A stretch of DNA of 35,104 bases from Kineosporia sp. R_H_3. Lineage in GTDB: Bacteria > Actinomycetota > Actinomycetes > Actinomycetales > Kineosporiaceae. Each line of letters opens with the position of its first letter. Positions within the stretch are counted from its first letter, which is position 1. Position numbers and translations under genes: made by a program. The stretch covers positions 1 to 35,104 of the forward strand of contig NZ_MWLL01000093.1 in NCBI RefSeq assembly GCF_002198675.1. The letters are read 5' to 3'. Positions 27,300 to 34,923 of the stretch are shown piece by piece. The notes under the pieces were generated by a model. The model was given only the letters and a program-made list of their open reading frames with translations, was not told the DNA's origin and ran no database searches.

Positions 27300-29693
27300 T
27301 CAGCGGTCGGCAGGGCGGGCGGGCTGCCGGTCCGTGACCGGGTCGAGCCCGAGCGAGGTGAGCATCCGGGCGCACAGCAGGGCCGACCAGGTGACGCGGT
27401 CGACGGGGATGCCGTCGAGCCGGACGACCGGCAGGTCGAGCCGCAGGACGGTGGCCGGGTCGGGCACACCGGCCGCGCCCTCGACGACGAGGGCGTCGAC
27501 GGTGTCGAGCGCCTCGAGCCACGCCTGCGTCGCGAGCGGCCCGCGGCCGGCCTCGACGACCGCGACGACGGCCCCGGCCCCGACGGCCTGGAGGGTGTCG
27601 AGCAGGCCTTCGACGTCGTCGTCGGTGGCGATCGCGACGACGCCCGCGGTGAGCTTCTGCGCCCGGGCGATCGCGGCGCGGCGGGCCTGGCCGGGGCGCT
27701 GCGGCACGACGACGACGGGCCGCGGCCGGTCCTCGATCGCGAGGTCGAGCGCGGTCCGGTGCGCCTCGAGCGTGACGAGCGGCGCCGGGCCGACGACCGC
27801 GACGATGCGGGTGTCCGGGTCGATCTCCAGGGTCGGGAGCCGGTCGAGCATGCGGAGCACGCCAGAGAACCGGTCCGGGCCCTTGTAGCGGCGGGTCCAC
27901 GAGGCCGGGACGCCGAGCCGGCGCAGCGCGCGCCGGTCGGCGCTCACCTGCAGGTCGGTCGAGCCGTCGTGGTCCGTCGACTCGGGCTCGTACGGCTCGT
28001 CGTCGTCCGCCCCGAGGGCGACGAGCAGGCCGCGGGCGGTCTGCACGCTCGGCGGCGTCGCCGGCACGAGGGGCGGCACCGGGGTGCGCTGCGACGGCGG
28101 GGTCACGAGCGCGACCGGCTGGCCGATCCGGCTGACGCCGTCCTGCGGGGCCACGTGCAGCGGGTGCACGGGGGCGAGCGGGGCGGTCCGGGCGTCGTCC
28201 GCGGCCTCGGTCGGGATGTCGGCCGGGGTGTCGGCCGGGGTGTCGGCCGGGGTGTCGGCCGGCGTGTCGACTGGAGAGTCCGTCGGCGCGTGGGTCGCGG
28301 CGTCGACGGTCCCGGCGGTGTGCTGCGACACCGGCTGGTCCGGGGCGGGGGTCGGCTCCGGGGCCACCTGCACCGGCTCGGCGACGGCCGCCGCGGCGGC
28401 CGCGCGGAACGGGCCGAGCGGCTCGAAGGGCTCCGGCGTCGCGTCGACGGCGGGCCCGCCGAGGGCGCCCGGCGGGACCGGCTCGACGGTGACCTGCACC
28501 CGGGACGAGCCGGTGCCGGCGGAGCGCTGCAGCGGCATCGCGGCGGCTGCCGCCCGGGCGGCGAGCTTCGGAGCGGGCCTGGCTGCGGCCTGGGCAACGG
28601 CCTCGGCAACGGGCTCGGCAACAGGGTCGGGAACGGCCCCGGGAACGGCCTCGGGAACCGGCTCGGGAGCGGGCTGCGCGGCCGGCTGCCGGGCCGGGCC
28701 GCTGGGCCGGACGTCGGAACGCAGGGTGTCGAGCAGCGCGGTGAACTCGGGGGTGGACGTCGAGGGCCGCGCGGTCGGAACGGCCGCCGGCTCGTGCGGG
28801 ACGACGCCCCGCCGGCTCTCGACAGCGGCCCGGATGACCGCCTCGGCCGCGGCCTGCTCCTCGGCGAAGGCGCGTTCTGCGTCGGCCTGCGCCGCGTCGG
28901 CCCGGTCTGCGGCGATCCGCTCGTCGACGGCCCGGGCGGCGGCCGCCGCGACGGGCTCGGTCCACGGGACGACGCCGTCGATGCCGTTGGCCGCGCTGAG
29001 CGCGGCGATGCCGTGCGCCGGGGTGGGCACACCGGCCCACCAGCCGGACGCGGGGCCGGCGCCGGCCTCGGGCTCGCTCGGCGCCGGGGAGGCCTGGGGC
29101 AGGTACCGCTCGAACGCCGAGCGGGCCCGCGCGCCGGCGAGGGCGTTGGGCGGGCCGCTGCGGACGTCGACGCTGCCGTCGGGGTCCTGGCCGGCGGACC
29201 GGCCGGACGTGCCGCCCGCGGCGGCGCGCTCGGCGGCGCTCACCCGGTCGGCCAGGCCGAGCAGACCCTCGGCGGCGAGCATCCCCGGATCGGGTGTGCG
29301 GTCCTGCGAGAGCGCGGCGACGAGCGCTGCCACCTGCTCGTCGTCCGCCTCGTCGTAGGCCAGCACCGGACGGGCCGGCCGCCGGCCCTCCGGCTGACGC
29401 CCCTGCTGGCCGCCCTGTTGAGGGCCCTGCTGACGGCCCTGCTGCTGGCCGGACCGGCGCTCCGCGGGCGTGCCGACGGACCCGGCGGCGGCTGCGCCGT
29501 CCGGGTCGTGCACCTCCACCGCGTCCGGGATCTCGACCGCGACCTCGAAGTGCTCCCGGGCGAAGAAGCCCATGAAGCCGCCCTGGCGGACCTTCTCGGC
29601 GCGGAGGATGCGCGCGTTCGCGCCGCCCTCGGCCGCTGCCCGCAGGAGCAACGCCTCGAGGTCGTCCCCCTCAAGCAGCAAGTTCGTGGCCAC
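27300..29693 (-). CDS. flhF: FlhF-like protein with degenerate GTPase domain and long disordered linker
   Basis: A 797-residue protein. The N-terminus (about 1-55) has AEKVRQGGFMGFFAREHFEV, which matches the N-terminal region of flagellar GTPase FlhF. Residues of about 60-560 are Ala/Pro/Glu-rich and low-complexity, with four tandem DTPA units near 477-495. The C-terminal part (about 575-797) aligns in outline with the FlhF/SRP54 NG domain: RRLGVPASWTRRYKGPDRF, then RIVAVVGPAPLVTLEAHRTAL. The Walker A sequence GxxGxGKT is missing, and the DTAGR motif is absent from VDALVVEGAAGVPDP. GTP binding is therefore unlikely. The GTG start lies inside the end of flhA (23-nt overlap). It may still place flagella or recruit FlhA. 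The link to FlhF rests on the N-terminus and position. Confidence 0.7.
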   Translation of the reverse strand: MATNLLLEGDDLEALLLRAAAEGGANARILRAEKVRQGGFMGFFAREHFEVAVEIPDAVEVHDPDGAAAAGSVGTPAERRSGQQQGRQQGPQQGGQQGRQPEGRRPARPVLAYDEADDEQVAALVAALSQDRTPDPGMLAAEGLLGLADRVSAAERAAAGGTSGRSAGQDPDGSVDVRSGPPNALAGARARSAFERYLPQASPAPSEPEAGAGPASGWWAGVPTPAHGIAALSAANGIDGVVPWTEPVAAAAARAVDERIAADRADAAQADAERAFAEEQAAAEAVIRAAVESRRGVVPHEPAAVPTARPSTSTPEFTALLDTLRSDVRPSGPARQPAAQPAPEPVPEAVPGAVPDPVAEPVAEAVAQAAARPAPKLAARAAAAAMPLQRSAGTGSSRVQVTVEPVPPGALGGPAVDATPEPFEPLGPFRAAAAAAVAEPVQVAPEPTPAPDQPVSQHTAGTVDAATHAPTDSPVDTPADTPADTPADTPADIPTEAADDARTAPLAPVHPLHVAPQDGVSRIGQPVALVTPPSQRTPVPPLVPATPPSVQTARGLLVALGADDDEPYEPESTDHDGSTDLQVSADRRALRRLGVPASWTRRYKGPDRFSGVLRMLDRLPTLEIDPDTRIVAVVGPAPLVTLEAHRTALDLAIEDRPRPVVVVPQRPGQARRAAIARAQKLTAGVVAIATDDDVEGLLDTLQAVGAGAVVAVVEAGRGPLATQAWLEALDTVDALVVEGAAGVPDPATVLRLDLPVVRLDGIPVDRVTWSALLCARMLTSLGLDPVTDRQPARPADR
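28218..28265 (-). repeat. Four 12-bp tandem repeats inside the flhF linker
   Basis: The unit GTCGGCCGGGGT, read on the + strand, occurs four times in a row, the last with one change. It encodes DTPA repeats. A second, less regular 12-nt pattern follows at about 28595-28665. Confidence 0.8.
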
Positions 29694-31737
29694 GGCTCAC
29701 CTGTCCGATGGTCTCGATCGACGGCACCCCCGAGGTCTCAGCAAAGCCGATCACAGGCAGTGTGGGAAGGCTGCCACGCAGTAACCGGCGAAGCGGTAGT
29801 CGAAGTGGGCCCGCGACGAGCAGGACCGGGGTGAGCCCGTTGTTCTCCGCCTGGGTCACGAGGGAGGCCAGATCCTGGACGATCCGGCTCGCCGACCGGG
29901 GATCCAGGGCCAGGACGACGCCCTGCTCACCCGCCCGCATCGCCTCGGCGCACTCGGTCTCGACGCCCGGGTCGAGGGTGACCGCGTGCAGGGTGCCGTC
30001 GGTGAGATAGGGCGAGGTCAGAGCCGGTCCCAGGGCCGCGCGGGCGGACTCGAGGAGCGCGTCCGGGTCCTGGGTGGAGCGGGCCCGCTGGCCGACGCCC
30101 TCGAGCACCCGGCCGAGGTCGCGGATCGAGACCTGCTCGTCGAGGAGCCCCTGGAGCACCCGCTGCACGCTGGCGAGGGGCAGCAGGCCGGGGACGAGCT
30201 CCTCGACGGTCGTGGGCCGCTCGGTCTTGAGGACGTCGACGAGCTCGCGGACGTCGTCCAGGGAGAGCAGCCGGCTCGCGTGCCGGCGGACCATCTCGGC
30301 GAGGTGGGTCGTGACGACGGCGGCCCGCTCGACGAGCGTGGCACCGACGACCTCCGCGGTGGCGCGGTTCTCCAGGGCGACCCACACGGCCGGCAGGCCG
30401 AAGACCGGCTCGGTCGTGCGCCGTCCGGGGAGCATGTCCGGCGCGTCGCCGATGGCGAGGATGTGGCCGGGCGGGGCCTCGCCCGTCGCCGCCGTGACGC
30501 CGCCGATCCGGATCTCGTAGGTGCCGGGGGCGAGCATCGCGCCGTCCCGGGTGCGCACCGGTGGCAGCACGATGCCGAGGTCGAGGGCGGTCTTGCGGCG
30601 CAGCGCCCGGACCCGGTCGAGCAGGTCGCCTCCGCGGGCCGGGTCGACGAGGTCGATGAGGTCGGGGGCGAGCAGCAGCTCGAGCGGGTCGACCCGCAGC
30701 GACTCGGTGATCGGGTCCGGCGCGGGGTTGTCGCCGGGGCCCGGGGCCGCGGGCAGCGCGATCTGGCCGGGGATCGTGCCCGGGGTCCCGCCGAGGTCGT
30801 CCGGCGGCGGCGTCCGGAAGGCCGCCACGAGCAGCCCGCCGCCCGCGATGAGGAACGGGATCTTCGGCATCCCCGGCACGAAGCACAGGCCGACGAGCGC
30901 CAGGCCGCCGATCCGCAGCGCCTCGCGGTGCCGGGAGAGCTGCCGGACGAGGTCGTTGCCGACGTCGCCCTCACCCGTCGAGCGGGTGACGATGACGCCC
31001 GTCGCGACGGACATGAGCAGCGCAGGGATCTGCGAGACGAGCCCGTCGCCGACGGTGAGGAGGCTGTAGGTCTGGATCGACTCGCCCGGGGCCATGCCCT
31101 TCTGGAGCATGCCGATCGCGAAGCCGCCGACGAGGTTGACGAGGGTGATGATGACGGCGGCGATCGCATCGCCCTTGACGAACTTCGTGCCACCGTCCAT
31201 GGCGCCGTAGAAGTCGGCCTCCGCGGAGACCTCCTTGCGGCGCCGGCGGGCCTCGTCCTCGTCGATGAGGCCGGAGTTGAGGTCGGCGTCGATCGCCATC
31301 TGCTTGCCGGGCATCGCGTCGAGGGTGAACCGGGCGCCGACCTCCGCGACCCGGGCCGCACCGTTGGTGACGACGGTCAGCTGGATGATGACGAGGATCG
31401 CGAAGACGACGAGACCGATGACGAGCGAGCCGCCGATGACGATGTGGCCGAACGCCTCGATCACCTTTCCGGCGTAGCCGTCGCGCAGCACCAGCCGGGT
31501 CGAGGAGACGTTGAGCGCCAGGCGCAGGATCGTGCCGACGAGGACGATCGTCGGGAAGACCGCGAAGTCCAGCGGCTTGCGCACCTGCATCGCCACGAGG
31601 AGGACCACGAGGCTCATCGCGATGTTCGCCGCGATGAGCAGGTCGAGCAGCGCTGCCGGTAGCGGGACGACCATCATGATGACGACGAGCACCACGATGA
31701 TGGGTACGGCGAGCCGGGCGACGCGGCTGGACGGCAT
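29671..31737 (-). CDS. flhA: Flagellar type III export gate protein FlhA
   Basis: A 688-residue inner-membrane component of the flagellar export gate. The N-terminal half has about eight membrane helices, beginning VARLAVPIIVVLVVIMMVVPLP. The FHIPEP-family signature is clear: ARFTLDAMPGKQMAIDADLN, SGLIDEDEARRRR and GTKFVKGDAIAAVIITLVNL. The cytoplasmic domain (from about 330) ends ETIGQVSRGHELAA. Length is typical. ATG 31737 has GAGAGG about 8 nt upstream. It is the first gene of its unit; flhB and other export genes are not in the window. It overlaps the flhF start by 23 nt. A FliA-like promoter lies about 75 bp upstream. Confidence 0.96.
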   Translation of the reverse strand: MPSSRVARLAVPIIVVLVVIMMVVPLPAALLDLLIAANIAMSLVVLLVAMQVRKPLDFAVFPTIVLVGTILRLALNVSSTRLVLRDGYAGKVIEAFGHIVIGGSLVIGLVVFAILVIIQLTVVTNGAARVAEVGARFTLDAMPGKQMAIDADLNSGLIDEDEARRRRKEVSAEADFYGAMDGGTKFVKGDAIAAVIITLVNLVGGFAIGMLQKGMAPGESIQTYSLLTVGDGLVSQIPALLMSVATGVIVTRSTGEGDVGNDLVRQLSRHREALRIGGLALVGLCFVPGMPKIPFLIAGGGLLVAAFRTPPPDDLGGTPGTIPGQIALPAAPGPGDNPAPDPITESLRVDPLELLLAPDLIDLVDPARGGDLLDRVRALRRKTALDLGIVLPPVRTRDGAMLAPGTYEIRIGGVTAATGEAPPGHILAIGDAPDMLPGRRTTEPVFGLPAVWVALENRATAEVVGATLVERAAVVTTHLAEMVRRHASRLLSLDDVRELVDVLKTERPTTVEELVPGLLPLASVQRVLQGLLDEQVSIRDLGRVLEGVGQRARSTQDPDALLESARAALGPALTSPYLTDGTLHAVTLDPGVETECAEAMRAGEQGVVLALDPRSASRIVQDLASLVTQAENNGLTPVLLVAGPLRLPLRRLLRGSLPTLPVIGFAETSGVPSIETIGQVSRGHELAA

Positions 31738-31812
31738 GCGGTGGACCTCTCCCTGGGGCGCGCGATAGCGAGGATCCGTGCGCGCTGGTGCAGCCGTCCG
31801 TGGCTGTCCTGC

Positions 31813-31840
31813 TCATCGACCGGATCGCCGCGGACCTTGA
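31813..31840 (-). promoter_or_regulatory. Candidate FliA-type promoter of flhA
   Basis: On the - strand: TCAA (31840-31837), 16-nt spacer, GTCGATGA (31820-31813), six of eight matches to GCCGATAA. The leader to ATG 31737 would be about 69 nt. It is almost identical in form to the LamG gene promoter (TCAA-N16-GTCGATGT). Confidence 0.5.
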
Positions 31841-31842
31841 GG

Positions 31843-31877
31843 CGCCCGTCCGGGTGAGGGGATCACCCGGACGGGCG
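31843..31877. promoter_or_regulatory. Perfect 15-bp palindrome between divergent flhA and tasA-like promoters
   Basis: A perfect 15-bp inverted repeat (31843-31857 with 31863-31877) with a 5-nt spacer sits between the two candidate -35 elements. Its inner half-site GTCCGGGTGA also forms the palindrome at 17955-17987. The position suggests an operator; a hairpin insulating the two units is the other reading. Confidence 0.55.
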
Positions 31878-31905
31878 TTCCTGCCCGGTGATCCCTTGCG
31901 CCTGC

Positions 31906-31932
31906 TGAACTCCCGGCCGTGCCTGCCGATAG
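31906..31932 (+). promoter_or_regulatory. Candidate FliA-type promoter of the tasA-like/sipW operon
   Basis: TGAA (31906-31909), exactly 15 nt, then GCCGATAG (31925-31932) closely match the FliA consensus. The expected leader to ATG 31991 is about 50 nt. CCGGTGATC lies at 31885-31893, 12 nt upstream of the -35 element. Confidence 0.6.
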
Positions 31933-31990
31933 GAGCAGTGTCGGACCGTTGCGCCAGGAGGGTGCGCGGGCGGGAGAGCAGGGGAGCACG

Positions 31991-32569
31991 ATGAGCGGAT
32001 CGTCGCGCCGGCGCACCGGAGCGGTCGCTGTCGCAGCGGCGGTCGTCGCGGGTCTGCTCGGCTCCGGGGCGTTCGTCTGGCAGGGCACCAACGCCGCGTT
32101 CACGTCGACGACGAACAACGGGGCCAACAACTGGACCGCCGGTGCCGTGACGATCAGCGACGACGACTCCGGGACGGCGCTGTTCAACGCGACCGGGCTC
32201 GTGCCCGGCTCGACCGGCAGCAAGTGCATCAAGGTCAGCTACACGGGGAACGTCGCCGCGACCGTGAAGCTCTACGTCGCGTCGTCCTCGGGCACGCTCG
32301 CCCCGTACGTCGACCTCGTCGTCGAAGAGGGCAGCGGCGGCACGTTCTCGAGCTGCACGGGCTTCTCCGGCTCGACGATCTACTCGGGAACGCTGGCGAA
32401 CATGGCCTCGACGAAGTCGGCCTTCGGCAGCGGCGTCGGCAGCTTCGCACCGACGACGAACACCGACACCAAGGTCTACAAGTTCACGTACACGCTCAAC
32501 GCCTCGACGCCGGACAACATGCAGAGCGCCACCTGCGCCGCGACCTTCCAGTGGGAGTCGCAGGCCTGA
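31991..32569 (+). CDS. TasA/camelysin-like SipW-dependent surface protein (first copy)
   Basis: A 192-residue predicted secreted protein. Arg-rich start, hydrophobic core (about 10-30, GAVAVAAAVVAGLLGSGAFVW), then the conserved start of SipW cargo, GTNAAFTSTTNNGANNWTAG, and an acidic strand VTISDDDSG. The remainder (about 65-192) is a beta-rich domain with three Cys (in KCIKV, SSCTGF and ATCAATF). In Bacillus such proteins form biofilm fibres or are camelysin proteases; no metalloprotease motif is obvious here, so a structural role is more likely. ATG 31991 follows GGGGAG (31981-31986). It is the first gene of a three-gene unit with a paralogue and the signal peptidase. Confidence 0.78.
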   Translation: MSGSSRRRTGAVAVAAAVVAGLLGSGAFVWQGTNAAFTSTTNNGANNWTAGAVTISDDDSGTALFNATGLVPGSTGSKCIKVSYTGNVAATVKLYVASSSGTLAPYVDLVVEEGSGGTFSSCTGFSGSTIYSGTLANMASTKSAFGSGVGSFAPTTNTDTKVYKFTYTLNASTPDNMQSATCAATFQWESQA

Positions 32570-32601
32570 CCCGGGCCGGCGACGACGGAAGGGAGCGGCG
32601 G

Positions 32602-33207
32602 ATGGCCACCCCGGCGGGCCGCACGCGCCGGTCCCGGGCGCAGAACGCGAGGATCGTGCTCGCCGGCCTCGTCGTGGGCGTCCTCGGCAGCGGCACGTTC
32701 GTGTGGCAGGGGACGAACGCGGCGTTCACGGACTCGACGAGCAACGGCGCGAGCTCGTGGTCCTCGGGCACCGTCGCGCTCTCGGACGACGACGCGTCGA
32801 CCGCGCTGTTCACAGCCGGTCCCGTCGTCCCCGGGGAGACCGCGTCCCGCTGCATCGCCGTGACGTACGGCGGCTCGGTCGCCGCTGCCGTCCGGTTCTA
32901 CGCGACGTCCGTGTCGGGTGCGCTCGGGCAGTACCTCGACGTCGTCGTCGAGCAGGGCGCCGGCGCCGGCAACGTCGGCTCCGCGGCGGACTGCACGGGC
33001 TTCGCCGGGACGACGATCTGGTCGGGCTCGCTCACCTCGCTCGGGACGACGGTCCACGACTTCGCGACGGGCGTCGGGTCGTTCGCCCCGACCGGGCCCG
33101 CGCAGGTGCAGGTCTACCGGATCACGTGGACCGTCGACCCGGCCTCCGGGGACGCCCTCCAGGGCACGGCCGCGACGGCGACCTTCGTCTGGGAGGCGCA
33201 GTCGTGA
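32602..33207 (+). CDS. TasA/camelysin-like SipW-dependent surface protein (second copy)
   Basis: A 201-residue paralogue of the preceding protein. The signal region (about 17-45) contains LGSGTFVWQGTNAAFTDSTS, nearly the same as in copy one (GSGAFVWQGTNAAFTSTT), followed by SSWSSGTVALSDDD. The beta-rich domain ends ATATFVWEAQS, compared with AATFQWESQA in copy one. GGGAG (32591-32595) lies 6 nt before ATG 32602, and the gene overlaps the signal peptidase GTG by 4 nt (GTGA). The arrangement of two cargo genes plus a peptidase suggests a major and a minor subunit of one surface polymer. That is an inference. Confidence 0.78.
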   Translation: MATPAGRTRRSRAQNARIVLAGLVVGVLGSGTFVWQGTNAAFTDSTSNGASSWSSGTVALSDDDASTALFTAGPVVPGETASRCIAVTYGGSVAAAVRFYATSVSGALGQYLDVVVEQGAGAGNVGSAADCTGFAGTTIWSGSLTSLGTTVHDFATGVGSFAPTGPAQVQVYRITWTVDPASGDALQGTAATATFVWEAQS

Positions 33208-34802
33208 GCGGCGGGACGGGCGCCGCCGGCGCCCCCGCGCTGCGCCGTCCGCGGCGGCGCCGGGGTCCCGGGCTGCTGCTGCAGAGCCTCCAGCTCGCGT
33301 CGATCGCCTACCTCGCGTCGGTCGGCGGCCTGCTGTGGTGGTCGCACGCGCCGATGCTCGTCGGCTGGCAGCCCAAGGTCGTGCTCACCGGCTCGATGCT
33401 GCCCGTCATCCGCCCCGGGGACGTCGCGCTCGTCGGCCCGGGCGACGCCCACGGCGAGGCCCTGCCCCCGGGCCGGATCGTGCTCGTCACCGATCCGGGC
33501 CGGGAGAGCGGCACCTACCTGCACCGCGTCGTCCGGTACGAGAAGAACGGCTTCCTCGTGACCAAGGGCGACGCCAACCCGACCGAGGACCACCCCGCTG
33601 TCGACCCGGACCGGGTGCGCGGCCAGGTCCGCCTGCTCGTTCCGGTGATCGGCCGCCCCGTGGTGTGGCTGCACGACCACCGGTACCTCACGCTCGGCGG
33701 GTCGCTCGGGCTGACCTGGCTCGCGATGGCGTTCGCGCTCGCGCTGCGCGGAAGGTCGGACGACGAGCCCGACGGTGCGGCGGACGCGGCGGACGCGCGT
33801 GATGCCGCGGCCGGCGGGCAGGCGGACGGCGGGACGCCGGGCGCGGACCGGCGGCCGGCACGACGGCGGCGCGGAGCAGGGTCGGAGCGGGCCGTGCCGA
33901 CCGGCACCGCGGCGGTGGCGCCCGCGGCGGCAGCGGTCGGTGTCGACGGTGCGGTCGTTCCGCCTGCTGTCGCACGTGCTGTCGCACCTGCCGTCGCACC
34001 TGCTGTCCCACCTGTCGTCGCACCTGCTGTCCCACCAGTCGACCCACCTGTCACCGCGCCCTTGGCGGCACCGCTCCGCACGCCGGCAGAAGGGCCCGTC
34101 GAGGCGCAGGCGCAGCCGCCTGCCGAGCCGCAGGTGCAGCCGGTCGTCGAGCCGCAGGCGCAGCCGGTCGTCGGGCCTCAGGTGCAGCCGGTCGTCGAGC
34201 CGCAGGGCCTGCCGCCGGTCGAGCCGGTCGACCCGGCGCCCGCCGGACCGCCGCGGCTCCCGATCGCCGCGGCGCCGGCGACGGTGCTGCCCGGCGTCCC
34301 GTCGCCGTTCGTCCCGGTCCCCGCCCGCCCGGTCGACGAGCCCGAGGCGTCCGTGCCGGAGCCCTCGGTCGACGCCGCCCCGGACGCCCCCGCACCCACG
34401 GAGGCGCCGCCGGCGCTCCCCACCCGCCGGCCCGGGCGCCACGCCCGTCCGGAGCCCGAGCAGCCGACGGCGAGGTCCGTCGTCATGCCGGACGTCAGCG
34501 GCTCCGAGGCCGTGCTCCCGACGCTCGACCCGACCCTGGACCTGCTTCGCGACCTCGTGCTACCGGACGACATCGACGACGACCCGCCGTTCACGCCGAC
34601 GGGGTCCGTCGCCGAGGCCGTGCAGTCCGGCGAAGCAGTGCAGCCCGCCGAGCCTGCCGAGCCTGCAGGGACGCCGCTCTCCCCGGAGGCCGAGCGCCTC
34701 GTCCTCGACCTCGACGCCTTCGAGGCCGCCTTCGGCTCGGCCTTCGGTGCCGACGACGACGAGGACATCAGCGGCTTCGACGGTCGGGGCTTCGACCGCT
34801 GA
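33204..34802 (+). CDS. sipW: SipW-type signal peptidase I with long disordered C-terminal tail
   Basis: A 532-residue membrane protease that probably processes the two upstream proteins. The N-terminal helix (about 24-47) is followed by the catalytic part. Ser64 is in VLTGSMLPVIRPGDV. His107 in YLHRVVRYE takes the place of the bacterial catalytic Lys, as in ER/archaeal/SipW-type peptidases. The Asp box is KGDANPTEDH (121-130). A second helix (about 160-181) follows. The remaining ~345 residues, predicted cytoplasmic, are Ala/Pro/Gln-rich with tandem repeats and end in an acidic stretch (ADDDEDISGFDG). Normal SipW proteins are near 190 residues, so the tail is unusual. GTG 33204 overlaps the previous stop and has GGGAGG (33191-33196) 7 nt upstream. 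Confidence 0.85.
   Translation: MSGGTGAAGAPALRRPRRRRGPGLLLQSLQLASIAYLASVGGLLWWSHAPMLVGWQPKVVLTGSMLPVIRPGDVALVGPGDAHGEALPPGRIVLVTDPGRESGTYLHRVVRYEKNGFLVTKGDANPTEDHPAVDPDRVRGQVRLLVPVIGRPVVWLHDHRYLTLGGSLGLTWLAMAFALALRGRSDDEPDGAADAADARDAAAGGQADGGTPGADRRPARRRRGAGSERAVPTGTAAVAPAAAAVGVDGAVVPPAVARAVAPAVAPAVPPVVAPAVPPVDPPVTAPLAAPLRTPAEGPVEAQAQPPAEPQVQPVVEPQAQPVVGPQVQPVVEPQGLPPVEPVDPAPAGPPRLPIAAAPATVLPGVPSPFVPVPARPVDEPEASVPEPSVDAAPDAPAPTEAPPALPTRRPGRHARPEPEQPTARSVVMPDVSGSEAVLPTLDPTLDLLRDLVLPDDIDDDPPFTPTGSVAEAVQSGEAVQPAEPAEPAGTPLSPEAERLVLDLDAFEAAFGSAFGADDDEDISGFDGRGFDR
33963..34058 (+). repeat. Eight 12-bp tandem repeats in the sipW tail
   Basis: Units related to CCTGCTGTCGCA repeat eight times without gaps and encode an AVAP/VPPV-type repeat. 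The period is a multiple of three, so the frame is kept when copy number changes. Confidence 0.8.
34107..34202 (+). repeat. Four 24-bp tandem repeats in the sipW tail
   Basis: Three close units and one diverged first unit encode an eight-residue QVQPVVEP-type repeat. Confidence 0.8.
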
Positions 34803-34887
34803 GATGCGGCACATCGGGAGTCCGACGACTGTTGGTGAGTGATGGTGGCTCACGCAAAGTTGTTCTGCTGGAACGGGTCTCGCAAGG

Positions 34888-34916
34888 TCAAGACTGTCGG
34901 ACCCCGTCCCTAGTGT
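34888..34916 (+). promoter_or_regulatory. Candidate housekeeping promoter of the last gene
   Basis: TCAAGA (34888-34893), 17-nt spacer, TAGTGT (34911-34916), then 7 nt to GTG 34924. The -10 fits TAnnnT; the -35 is weak. The gene would be leaderless. The rest of the gap 34803-34887 shows nothing clear. Confidence 0.4.
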
Positions 34917-34923
34917 TCTTGTT

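Noticed and set aside
26855-27469. 204-codon - strand frame across the small membrane protein gene
   Set aside because: It overlaps the 102-residue protein and the end of flhF in another frame, has no ribosome site, and has shadow-type composition.
28218-28265. Short regular repeats that could suggest a CRISPR array
   Set aside because: Units are 12 bp with no spacers, in frame inside flhF, and encode DTPA repeats; no cas genes are present.
31991-33207. Active camelysin-type metalloprotease call for the TasA-like proteins
   Set aside because: No HExxH or other convincing zinc site is visible; only the signal region and fold pattern support the family.
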